Below, one piece after another: positions 1-5,618 of a stretch of 5,715 bases of DNA. Within the stretch, counting starts at the first letter, position 1, and every line of letters begins with the position of its first letter. The stretch is from Lysobacteraceae bacterium (lineage in GTDB: Bacteria > Pseudomonadota > Gammaproteobacteria > Xanthomonadales > Xanthomonadaceae). A program made the position numbers and the translations under genes. The stretch lies in NCBI GenBank assembly GCA_017990865.1, contig JAGNNB010000218.1, positions 1 through 5,715 of the forward strand, given 5' to 3'. The notes beneath the pieces are model-generated. The model searched no databases, was not told the origin of the DNA, and worked only from the letters and a program-made list of their open reading frames with translations.

Positions 1-293
1 ATCATCCGCGGCTCGTAGCCATCGCGGCCGCTGTCGGCGCACACCTTGCGCGACGCCGCGACCGGCTCGCCGTTTTCCTCGTCCGGCGAAGGATGCCGCG
101 CCGACCACTCGCCGCCGAAACCCACGGCCTCGTCGCGATACGCGGTTTTCAGCAGATCGACGGCGGTTTCGTCAGTGATTTGGGCGGGGGGGAGGGGTGT
201 GAGGGCGCATACGGGCAGCGCCAGGAAGTAAAGCGTGGCGAGTAGGACAGTCCGCATCACGGATGAACGGGCAGGCAAAGCAGACGGCATCAT
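1..293 (-). CDS. Exported protein of unknown function, 5' part only
   Basis: A reading frame opens at an ATG-ATG pair (293-288) and stays open for 97 codons to the left edge, so the 3' end is missing. An alternative ATG at 257-255 starts directly on what looks like a Sec signal peptide: MRTVLLATLYFLALPVCA, with a plausible signal peptidase I site after VCA. The mature part begins LTPLPPAQITDETAVDLL and contains an acidic stretch and one Cys (KVCADSGRDGYEPR). Codon use is GC-rich like purH, unlike the AT-rich DNA beside it. Neither start has a convincing Shine-Dalgarno sequence. The downstream ATG is at least as likely, because the 12 extra residues would precede the signal peptide. I do not recognise the family. 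A periplasmic or secreted location is inferred from the signal peptide only. The opposite-strand frame at 46-231 is a shadow. Confidence 0.6.
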   Translation of the reverse strand, partial: MMPSALPARSSVMRTVLLATLYFLALPVCALTPLPPAQITDETAVDLLKTAYRDEAVGFGGEWSARHPSPDEENGEPVAASRKVCADSGRDGYEPRM

Positions 294-354
294 GATGGTT
301 AGTCCGAGGTGGGGGCTAGCGGCATTTTAGATCGACGGACGACACTTTGAGATT

Positions 355-509
355 AAACCTATCGCAAAACCAGTCGATCTCATTTTTATGTTGTCACCCC
401 GGCGAAAGCCGGGGTCCACTTGTTAAAGCATCGGCAAAGCGGGATTCCGGCTTTCGCCGGAATGACAGCTTTGAGTAAATCGCCATATTTACGATTTCGA
501 CATAGGTTC
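355..509. repeat. MITE-like inverted-repeat element, divergent copy A
   Basis: The right end, CGATTTCGACATAGGTTC (492-509), is nearly the same as the right end of the element at 3673-3781. Its reverse complement matches the other copy's left end at 16 of 18 positions. The left end, AAACCTATCGCAAAACCA (355-372), matches that terminus at 14 of 18. The interior carries two hairpin modules in opposite orientation (392-418 and 441-467), each built on CCGGC-GAAA-GCCGG. The element has no coding capacity. It lies 62 bp upstream of the ATG of the exported-protein gene, so it may affect that gene's 5' region. The mobile nature is inferred from two copies with matching ends; no target-site duplication could be seen. 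Confidence 0.6.
392..467. repeat. Two inverted copies of the CCGGCGAAAGCCGG hairpin repeat
   Basis: The first module (392-418) folds as ACCCCGGC / GCCGGGGT around a GAAA loop. The second (441-467) folds as ATTCCGGC / GCCGGAAT around TTTC, which is GAAA on the other strand. The two 27-base modules are imperfect reverse complements of each other, so they can also pair with one another over 22 bases of spacer. Repeats of the type TCATTCCGGCGAAAGCCGGAA are common intergenic repeats in proteobacteria. When translated they give the familiar spurious peptides SFRRKPESR and VIPAFAGMT. Confidence 0.75.
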
Positions 510-647
510 TAGAGAGTGGCTTTGTATTGCCTGATATACATAGCTGCGCTCGGATCGCAAGACTGCACCCTTCGATGATAAATACAGGACGCAAGCGTGT
601 TGAGAAAAGGAAATCATTCAATTCGTGCCGAGTAGCGACGCACTAAG

Positions 648-788
648 TTATCGAGCGACAATTACGCTCAACACAGCAGTGATGATCCCACTTAGGAAAG
701 TAAGCCAAATCTTTAGGCGTTCGTTTCGCTCAGTCGTCTCACAGCGATGTCCTCTGAGATTCGATTTGATGAGTTTACGGTTTTCCAT
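648..788 (-). CDS. Candidate 46-residue single-pass membrane protein
   Basis: This short frame runs from ATG at 788 to TAA at 648. It is preceded in frame by a stop 11 codons upstream with no other start, so the ATG is the only possible start. The N-terminal half is basic and hydrophilic (MENRKLIKSNLRGHRC). It is followed by ERNERLK and a hydrophobic segment, IWLTFLSGIITAVLSVIVA, ending in Arg: the layout of a small tail-anchored or single-pass inner-membrane protein. The ERNERLK-plus-membrane-helix layout recalls small bacterial membrane proteins that usually carry a longer or second helix, so this could be a shortened relative. That is an impression, not a family assignment. The leader CCGAGAAA gives only a weak ribosome binding site, and GATAAT at 836-831 could be a -10 box. 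The DNA is AT-rich compared with the neighbours, suggesting acquired material. It may be fortuitous. Confidence 0.35.
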   Translation of the reverse strand: MENRKLIKSNLRGHRCETTERNERLKIWLTFLSGIITAVLSVIVAR

Positions 789-844
789 TTTCTCGGTCCG
801 GCATGCGGCTCGGCAAGGTCACATAGCCGAATTATCGCTCGCTT

Positions 845-880
845 CTACGCTCTTACGTCGCGTAGGTCATATATGCGTAG
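845..880. promoter_or_regulatory. GCGTAG motifs at 15-bp intervals, possible operator
   Basis: CTACGC at 845-850 is the reverse complement of GCGTAG, which occurs at 860-865 and 875-880. The three starts are exactly 15 bp apart, and the last two form a direct repeat extended to GCGTAGG. The array lies 57-92 bp upstream of the start of the candidate small membrane protein, just above its possible -10 box at 836-831. A regulator binding site is a guess from spacing and position. Confidence 0.25.
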
Positions 881-887
881 GAAAACC

Positions 888-896
888 TGTGGATAA
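888..896 (-). promoter_or_regulatory. Perfect DnaA-box match (TTATCCACA)
   Basis: The minus strand reads TTATCCACA, the strict consensus DnaA box, followed toward 941 by a run of AT-rich DNA. Only one perfect box is present and no replication gene is nearby, so this is not evidence of an origin. It could be an isolated DnaA site or a chance match. Confidence 0.25.
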
Positions 897-1103
897 CTTA
901 TCTGTTCTAGGAAGGCACCTGAAAGAATTGGATTTTTTTAATTCTTATTAGAATCAATAGGTTGGAATAATTTTTGTTGGCTCACTGGTAATGCGGCTGT
1001 CTATGGTCGCTGCCGGAAAAAAGCAGGTTGTGATCATTGCCAGACTCGTAATGAGCGAATAATTCATTGGCGGAAAAGAATCACGAAATGATCTTGCTGC
1101 AAC

Positions 1104-1128
1104 TGCAATCTTTACAGTGCAGATTGCA
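1104..1128. repeat. Perfect 8-bp inverted repeat downstream of purH
   Basis: TGCAATCT (1104-1111) pairs with AGATTGCA (1121-1128) across a 9-base loop, 54 bases past the purH stop. The stem is AT-rich and no T run follows on the minus strand, so it is at best a weak transcript end or stabiliser for the purH message. A protein-binding palindrome is an equal alternative. Confidence 0.3.
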
Positions 1129-1181
1129 TTTCCAAGCGCAATTAATATGCCGTGTTCGCAAGTTCTGTGATGCGCATCCGC

Positions 1182-2771
1182 TCAATGCCTAAAATGCCGC
1201 ACACCCGTAAACACCATCGCGATGCCGTGTTCGTCCGCGGCGGCGATCACTTCGTTGTCGCGCATCGAGCCGCCCGGTTGGATCATCGCGACGATGCCGG
1301 CGGCCGCGGCGGCGTCCACGCCGTCGCGGAACGGAAAGAATGCGTCGCTCGCCAGCACCGAGCCCGGCACGACGAGGCCCGCTTCTTCGGCTTTGAGCGC
1401 GGCGATTTTCGCGCTGACGACGCGGCTCATCTGGCCCGCGCCGACGCCGACGGTGCGCAGGTCTTTGGCGTAGACGATCGCATTGGATTTGACGTACTTC
1501 GCCACGCGCCAAGCGAACAACAGATCGCTCAACTGCGCATCGGTCGGCGCGCGCTTCGTCACGACTTTCAGTTCGTCGGTGCTCACTTCGCGGGTGTCGG
1601 CGGTCTGCATCAACAGGCCCGAGCCGACGCGCTTGGTGTCGATCGTGTTCGCACCCTTGCCGCGCGGGATGCGTAGCACGCGCACATTCGCTTTCTTGGT
1701 CGCGTAGGCCAGCGCTGCGTTGTCGTAGTCCGGCGCGATCAGCACTTCGACGAATTGTCGGTCGAGGATGGTTTTCATCGTCGCCGCATCGACGGCGGTG
1801 TTGAAGGCGAGAATGCCGCCGAAGGCCGAGGTCGGGTCGGTGGCGTAGGCGCCTTCGTAGGCGTCGAGCGCGCTGGCCGCGACCGCGACGCCGCAGGGGT
1901 TCGCGTGTTTGACGATGACGCAGGCGGGCGTGTCGAAACCGAATTGGCGCACGCAATCCCAGGCCGCGTCGGCGTCGGCCAGATTGTTGTAGCTCAGTTC
2001 CTTGCCCTGCAATTGCGCGAACGTGGCGAGCGTGCCGGGAGCCGGATACAGGTCGCGATAGAACGCGGCCTGTTGATGCGGGTTCTCGCCGTAGCGCAGA
2101 TCCATGACTTTCGCGAAACAGCCGTGAACCTGCGACGGAAAAATCGTGCGGCTGCCGTCGTCCTGCAGCGACGACAGATAATCGGCGATGGCGGCATCGT
2201 ATTGCGCGACGCGATTGAACGCGGCGACCGACAGCGCGAAGCGCGTCTTGCCCGAGATCGCGCCGTCGTGCGCGTTCAATTCATCCAGTAGCGTCGCGTA
2301 TTGCGACGGGCCGGTGACGACCGCGACGCGCGCGTAGTTTTTGGCGGCGGAGCGCAGCATCGCCGGGCCACCGATGTCGATGTTCTCGATCACGTCGTCG
2401 ATGGTGCTGTCCGGATCGACCGATACCTTTTCGAACGGATACAGGTTCAGCACCAGCAGATCGATCGCGCCGATGCCGTGTTCGGCCATCACCGCGTCGT
2501 CGAGACCGGCGCGGCCGAGCAGGCCGCCGTGCACCATCGGATGCAGCGTTTTGACGCGGCCGTCCATCATTTCCGGGAAGCCGGTGAGATCGCTGACATC
2601 GCGCACCGGCAGGCCGGCGTCGCGAATGGCTTTGGCGGTGCCGCCGGTGGAGACCAATTCGATGCCGCGGGCGGCGAGCGCGCGGGCCAGATCGAGCAGT
2701 CCGGTTTTATCGGACACGGACAACAGCGCGCGGCGGAGCGTCACCGGGGCGCTGGGCAGGTGGCTGGACAT
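1182..2771 (-). CDS. purH: Bifunctional AICAR formyltransferase / IMP cyclohydrolase
   Basis: PurH performs the last two steps of de novo purine synthesis in the cytosol: 10-formyl-THF-dependent formylation of AICAR to FAICAR, then cyclisation to IMP. The 529-residue length is typical. The N-terminal cyclohydrolase (MGS-like) domain, about residues 12-200, shows SVSDKTGL (18-25), STGGTAKAI (41-49), [14 protein letters not shown] (70-83) and [16 protein letters not shown] (130-145). The transformylase domain follows with LRYGENPHQ (225-233), [15 protein letters not shown] (257-271), the catalytic KHANPCG (288-294), DPTSAFGG (312-319), KYVKSNAIV (425-433) and the family C-terminus RHFRH. No key residue is missing. 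The ATG at 2771 puts the first conserved motif at the usual distance, although its leader lacks a clear Shine-Dalgarno. fis lies 142 bases upstream. purD, often the next gene in relatives, is not present downstream. Confidence 0.98.
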   Translation of the reverse strand: MSSHLPSAPVTLRRALLSVSDKTGLLDLARALAARGIELVSTGGTAKAIRDAGLPVRDVSDLTGFPEMMDGRVKTLHPMVHGGLLGRAGLDDAVMAEHGIGAIDLLVLNLYPFEKVSVDPDSTIDDVIENIDIGGPAMLRSAAKNYARVAVVTGPSQYATLLDELNAHDGAISGKTRFALSVAAFNRVAQYDAAIADYLSSLQDDGSRTIFPSQVHGCFAKVMDLRYGENPHQQAAFYRDLYPAPGTLATFAQLQGKELSYNNLADADAAWDCVRQFGFDTPACVIVKHANPCGVAVAASALDAYEGAYATDPTSAFGGILAFNTAVDAATMKTILDRQFVEVLIAPDYDNAALAYATKKANVRVLRIPRGKGANTIDTKRVGSGLLMQTADTREVSTDELKVVTKRAPTDAQLSDLLFAWRVAKYVKSNAIVYAKDLRTVGVGAGQMSRVVSAKIAALKAEEAGLVVPGSVLASDAFFPFRDGVDAAAAAGIVAMIQPGGSMRDNEVIAAADEHGIAMVFTGVRHFRH

Positions 2772-2800
2772 CGGGATTCGTCGCGACGGCGGGGATGCGA

Positions 2801-2806
2801 AGTATA
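2801..2806 (-). promoter_or_regulatory. Possible -10 box of a purH-proximal promoter
   Basis: TATACT on the minus strand lies 29 bases before the purH ATG, in the 142-base gap after fis. It matches the -10 consensus at 5 of 6 bases and would give a leader of about 23 bases. No good -35 hexamer is found 16-18 bases upstream, so it would need an activator or be weak. No PurR-type operator was seen. Confidence 0.3.
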
Positions 2807-2913
2807 GCCGGTCGCTTCGCGCGGGCCGGCGATGCGGAGCGTCGCGTGGGGTTGCCTGCGTGGCCGACGATCGCGAGATCGAGCGGCGACGCTGGGCGAT
2901 GGACGGGCCTCGA

Positions 2914-3258
2914 TCAGCTCAGGTCGTAGTCTTTCAGTTTCTTGCGCAGAGTGGCGCGATGGATACCGAGCATCGCCGCCGCGCGGCTTTGATTGCCGTC
3001 GCAATGCCGCAGCACTTCGGCGAACAGCGGGATTTCCAGTTCGCGCAACGCGACTTCGTAAAGATTATGGCTGTCCGAACCGTTGAGGTCGCCCAAATAG
3101 CGACGCACCGAGGTCGCGACATGATCGCGCAGGGGCGTGCGTGCTCGGGACGTGGGCTCGTGGCGTTCGGCGTTCAAGGTCGGCTCGCTATCGTTTTTTT
3201 TCTCGTCGCCGTGAAGGCCGTTAACGAGCCCTGAGCCGATCCTCGGCGGCGGGTCCAT
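2914..3258 (-). CDS. fis: Fis family nucleoid-associated DNA-binding protein
   Basis: Fis is a small homodimeric protein that bends DNA and regulates rRNA and many growth-phase genes. From [15 protein letters not shown] (residues 41-55 when started at 3258) to the stop, the sequence follows Fis throughout: core helices [22 protein letters not shown] (65-86 overall), then the helix-turn-helix [20 protein letters not shown] (88-107) and KDYDLS. The start is uncertain. ATG at 3258 gives 114 residues with an unconserved N-terminus and no Shine-Dalgarno. TTG at 3177 gives 87 residues, close to the usual length of about 90-100, and has GCGAG six bases upstream. The frame is open to a GTG at 3360, which is unlikely to be used. 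An A8 run (3194-3201 on this strand) lies in the doubtful N-terminal part. The gene stands alone between a repeat-rich spacer and purH. Confidence 0.9.
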   Translation of the reverse strand: MDPPPRIGSGLVNGLHGDEKKNDSEPTLNAERHEPTSRARTPLRDHVATSVRRYLGDLNGSDSHNLYEVALRELEIPLFAEVLRHCDGNQSRAAAMLGIHRATLRKKLKDYDLS

Positions 3259-3617
3259 GACGCGACGGGGTGGGGAGTCGAGCGCGCCGCGTGCGCTCGC
3301 GCCATGCTCGCATAGGGATTTCGATGCGAGGGCGCGTCGTGTTTCCGATGAATGGCGCACGCGCGGCGTTTCGATGACTACGATTTCTTGTGTTTCATGG
3401 CGGGTTACACGACGAAAACGAAACGATGGCCGTTTCGCGCGCGGCTTTGCGTTGATGCCGGCGCTTCGTTTCGGAGTGCGCCTTCATCGATATCGTCGTC
3501 GGCTTCGCGACGGCCTCGCTGCGATCCTGAATGCGGCGCGACGATGCGCGTGTCGCTACGTTGGTGGATGTGCCGTGAATGAAGCGAGTGTCGAGATCGC
3601 TGGGGCATCGTGCGCCC

Positions 3618-3665
3618 AATCGATGCGCATAAATCGATAGACGTAAATCGATCTGCGCAATCGAT
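3618..3665. repeat. Array of four AATCGAT motifs spaced 13-14 bp
   Basis: AATCGAT occurs at 3618-3624, 3632-3638, 3646-3652 and 3659-3665, with start-to-start distances of 14, 14 and 13. The spacers between them differ, so only the heptamer is kept. Each contains the palindrome ATCGAT. The array ends 7 bases from the inverted-repeat element and lies 360-407 bp upstream of the ATG candidate for fis. It looks like a cluster of protein-binding sites or the remains of a short tandem duplication; the binding protein is unknown. Confidence 0.5.
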
Positions 3666-3672
3666 TTGCCGG

Positions 3673-3781
3673 GAACCTATCTCAAAATCGAAACGCCAAC
3701 GATTTTCGGCCGTCATCCCGGCGAAAGCCGGAATGACGATACCAAGTTGATCCGTTTCTCGACCGATTTTGATATAGGTTC
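3673..3781. mobile_element. MITE-like element with 18-bp terminal inverted repeats, copy B
   Basis: The ends are GAACCTATCTCAAAATCG (3673-3690) and CGATTTTGATATAGGTTC (3764-3781), which are inverted repeats with 17 of 18 matches. In the middle is a hairpin (3712-3737): GTCATCCCGGC, loop GAAA, GCCGGAATGAC, with 11-bp arms and one mismatch. The 109-bp element has no coding capacity. It starts 21 bases after the stop of the DUF3426 gene. A second copy with diverged ends is at 355-509. This architecture fits a non-autonomous mobile repeat or a fixed intergenic palindromic repeat. The hairpin may act in the transcript as a processing or attenuation site between the DUF3426 gene and fis. No target-site duplication was found and the family name is not known to me. 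Confidence 0.6.
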
Positions 3782-3802
3782 TGATCGATCCGCGTGAACC
3801 GA

Positions 3803-4948
3803 TCAGCGGAAACGCATGTCGTAGGCGACGGTTTGCGCGGCGGGTTCGAGTACGTCCATCGCGACGGTCGCGGTTTCGCCGCTGCCCAACATCGTTTGCG
3901 CGGGTGGGCCGCCCAGGTATTCGCGCGCTTCGAAACTGCGTTCGCCCGCAGGTCGTCCGTTCACATCGGACAAGGTCACGTGCAGTTTCGGCCAGGGTTG
4001 CGGCCAGCGCGCATCGTTGCGGAAGCTCGCGGTGACGCGCAGTGCGCCGCGCAGCGTCGGGTGTTGACGCACATCGCGTTGCAGTAAAGCGAAGGCCTCG
4101 GGTTCGCGCCAGGGCGGCAAATCGCAGGACAGCGCACCGCACAAGGTTTCGAGCAACGGTCGCCAACGCGCGCTGGTCGCCAAGCGCGCGCGGTCGGCGA
4201 GCAACATTTGCAGCACGAGTGTCGCGCTCAAGGCAGCGATGGCGAGGATCGCGGGCCAACGACGTCCGCGCGCCGCCGTCGTGTCGTCGCGCGTCGCGGC
4301 GCGCGCGAAACTCGGCGCCGTTTGCCCGGCGCGACGGCGGTTCGTCGTGCGCGGTATCGAAGATGGTGCGGCCGGTGCCTCGACCGCTGTCTCGGTCGTT
4401 GCGATCGTTTCGAGCGTCTCCCCGGACGCATCGAGATCATCGACATACTCGCCGGCATGTTCGTCGACATGTTCGTCGACATGCTCGTCGATGCGTCCAT
4501 CGTCCGCCGATGCCGGCAATCCATCGGCCCCATCGCCGTCCGTTGCATCGCTCGTCGCATCGTTGTTCGGATCGTTGGCCGTATCGATCGTTGTTTCGTT
4601 GGCCAGATCGTACATCGCATCGATGGAATCGGCGTTCTCCTTCGAAAGCGCAGCCTCCGGTGGTACCGGAGCGAGCTCGTCGAGCATCGAGGAGTATTCG
4701 TTGTTTTCGTCGTCTTCCGTGTCGGGCGTTGGATCGTCGATCGCATCGCTCGGCGTATCGCGGAGTGCGTCGTCGATCGTCGTCGTCGATGCTGCGCTCG
4801 TTCGCGAAATTTCTTCCGCATCCGCATTTGCAGCTTGCGGTTCCTGTTCGCGCAGCGGGCCTTTGCATTGCGGACACAGCGGCGGCGGCAAGTCGGTGGC
4901 GAGGTCGGTCGCGACCAGCGCACGACAGTACGGGCAATTGATGAACAT
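3803..4948 (-). CDS. Zinc-ribbon, single-membrane-span DUF3426 protein
   Basis: The 381-residue product begins with a four-cysteine zinc ribbon (C5-P-Y-C8 and C25-P-Q-C28), the MJ0042-like finger typical of proteobacterial DUF3426 proteins. A long, low-complexity, Asp/Glu/Thr/Ala-rich linker follows (about 35-195), with a small tandem repeat at 153-170. Basic residues (RRR 204-206, RGRR 227-230) precede one membrane helix (about 231-251). The C-terminal DUF3426 domain (about 258-380) has the paired cysteines C270 and C275 and the conserved RxFxxxEYL pattern at 337-345. By the positive-inside rule the ribbon is cytoplasmic and the DUF3426 domain periplasmic. The ATG lies four bases after the prmA TGA, implying translational coupling. 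The function of the family is not established; genes of this type recur beside prmA in related genomes. Confidence 0.88.
   Translation of the reverse strand: MFINCPYCRALVATDLATDLPPPLCPQCKGPLREQEPQAANADAEEISRTSAASTTTIDDALRDTPSDAIDDPTPDTEDDENNEYSSMLDELAPVPPEAALSKENADSIDAMYDLANETTIDTANDPNNDATSDATDGDGADGLPASADDGRIDEHVDEHVDEHAGEYVDDLDASGETLETIATTETAVEAPAAPSSIPRTTNRRRAGQTAPSFARAATRDDTTAARGRRWPAILAIAALSATLVLQMLLADRARLATSARWRPLLETLCGALSCDLPPWREPEAFALLQRDVRQHPTLRGALRVTASFRNDARWPQPWPKLHVTLSDVNGRPAGERSFEAREYLGGPPAQTMLGSGETATVAMDVLEPAAQTVAYDMRFR
4442..4489 (-). repeat. In-frame 12-bp tandem repeat coding for DEHV units
   Basis: Four 12-bp units (4442-4453, 4454-4465, 4466-4477, 4478-4489) encode DEHV, DEHV, DEHA and GEYV in the acidic linker of the DUF3426 protein. 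Units two to four differ by single bases; the one at 4442-4453 is more diverged. Because the unit is a multiple of three, copy-number change would alter linker length without a frameshift. Confidence 0.7.
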
Positions 4949-4952
4949 CGCG

Positions 4953-5618
4953 TCAGGCCGTTCCGCTCGGGTTCGCGGGTTTTTCGGCGATGTCCTTCGC
5001 GATGCCGTCGTCGCGCTTGCGCACGCCGTCGATGCGCACCCAATCCTCCAGCGAAGTCACGCGCAATCCGTCGAACCAACGGCCGTAGCGCACGACCAGT
5101 TCCGCGTCCTGACCGGCCAGGATGCCGGACAAGGCGATGCGCCCACCCGGCGCGACCCGCGCGGCCAGCGTCTCGGCCAAGGCATCGAGGGCGACGGCGA
5201 GAATATTGGCGACGACGATGGGATAGCGCGCGACGGGCTCGTCCTGCGGCAGAAACACCGCGAGTCTGTCGCCGACGGCGTTGCGCTCCGCGTTGTCGGC
5301 GGTGGCGAGCAGCGCTTGCGGGTCGTTATCGACGCCTACGGCGCGCGCCGCGCCCAGTTTCAGCGCCGCCAAGGCCAGAATGCCGCTGCCGCAGCCGAAA
5401 TCCAGCACCGTCGCGCCCGGCAGCGCGCCTTCGACGGCCAGCGCATCGAGCCATTGCAGGCACAGCGCCGTGGTCGGATGCGTGCCGGAGCCGAACGCCA
5501 GACCGGGGTCGAGTCGCACCACGGCGGCGTCCGGCGCGTCCGCGCCGTCGGGCAGGGCGTGATTCCAGGGCACGATCCACGTCCGCGCGCCGAACTGCAG
5601 TGGCGCGTATTGGTCCAT
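4953..5618 (-). CDS. prmA: Ribosomal protein L11 methyltransferase, catalytic part after an in-frame stop
   Basis: PrmA uses S-adenosylmethionine to methylate ribosomal protein L11. This 221-codon frame is the C-terminal three-quarters of the enzyme. It has [11 protein letters not shown] (8-18), [15 protein letters not shown] (36-50), the SAM-binding motif VLDFGCGSG (71-79), the acidic residue of VGVDNDP (94-100), the VANIL motif (136-140) and SGILAGQ (164-170). All these catalytic features look intact. The start is an ATG directly after a TGA that interrupts the full-length frame. In homologues the residue at that TGA is Trp and the ATG is the internal Met of DWERxWM. A GGAG nine bases before this ATG could allow separate initiation. 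Without the N-terminal L11-recognition domain, activity on L11 is doubtful. The stop lies four bases before the DUF3426 gene. Confidence 0.85.
   Translation of the reverse strand: MDQYAPLQFGARTWIVPWNHALPDGADAPDAAVVRLDPGLAFGSGTHPTTALCLQWLDALAVEGALPGATVLDFGCGSGILALAALKLGAARAVGVDNDPQALLATADNAERNAVGDRLAVFLPQDEPVARYPIVVANILAVALDALAETLAARVAPGGRIALSGILAGQDAELVVRYGRWFDGLRVTSLEDWVRIDGVRKRDDGIAKDIAEKPANPSGTA

Larger units (their letters stand above)
294..1181. other. AT-rich intergenic region between purH and the exported-protein gene
   Basis: This stretch of almost 900 bases separates the end of purH from the exported-protein gene. It holds the inverted-repeat element at 355-509, a candidate tiny membrane-protein gene (648-788), the 15-bp-spaced GCGTAG motifs (845-880), a DnaA-box match (888-896) and an AT hairpin (1104-1128). 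Sample 60-base blocks have 45% (601-660), 30% (901-960) and 42% (1021-1080) G+C, against 67% for a purH block (1381-1440), so composition departs strongly from the flanking genes. I see no tRNA, rRNA or recognisable enzyme. A minus-strand frame of 37 codons at 954-1067 (start MNYSLITSLAMITTCFF) looks faintly like a signal peptide but has no ribosome binding site. Confidence 0.6.
3259..3802. other. Repeat-bearing spacer between the DUF3426 gene and fis
   Basis: This 544-base gap holds the inverted-repeat element at 3673-3781 and the AATCGAT array at 3618-3665. The remainder, 3259-3617, contains no frame I can support. Frames on both strands are arginine- and serine-rich shadows without recognisable domains. 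In pseudomonads dusB lies between prmA and fis; no trace of a dihydrouridine synthase is visible here. The fis promoter should lie in this region, but no convincing -35/-10 pair could be picked by eye. Confidence 0.5.

Noticed and set aside
394..621. Minus-strand frame of 75 codons ending in SFRRKPESR...
   Set aside because: The C-terminal part is translation of the hairpin repeat in copy A, a known source of spurious proteins. The start would be a TTG without a ribosome binding site.
625..951. Plus-strand frame of 108 codons
   Set aside because: It has a GTG start without a Shine-Dalgarno sequence and no recognisable domain. It overlaps the more protein-like small minus-strand frame and runs through the DnaA box and AT tract.
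1152..2291. Plus-strand frames at 1152-1676 and 1755-2291
   Set aside because: Both are antisense to purH and lack domains.
2341..3234. Plus-strand frame of 297 codons
   Set aside because: It lies entirely antisense to purH and fis and is Ser/Arg-rich, as expected from GC-rich shadow frames.
3618..3665. Regular repeats considered as a CRISPR array
   Set aside because: The units are 7 bp with 6-7 bp spacers, far too short for CRISPR, and no cas gene is present.
3781..3806. Inverted repeat CTGATCG/CGATCAG across the DUF3426 stop codon, considered as a terminator
   Set aside because: The stem is only 7 bp with a 12-base loop and no T run follows on the minus strand.
3405..4259. Minus-strand frame of 284 codons containing VIPAFAGMT
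   Set aside because: It is an Arg-rich shadow of the DUF3426 gene that continues through the repeat element. VIPAFAGMT is the typical translation of this repeat.
4042..4941. Plus-strand frame of 299 codons, extremely Arg/His-rich
   Set aside because: It is antisense to the well-supported DUF3426 gene, with composition typical of a shadow.
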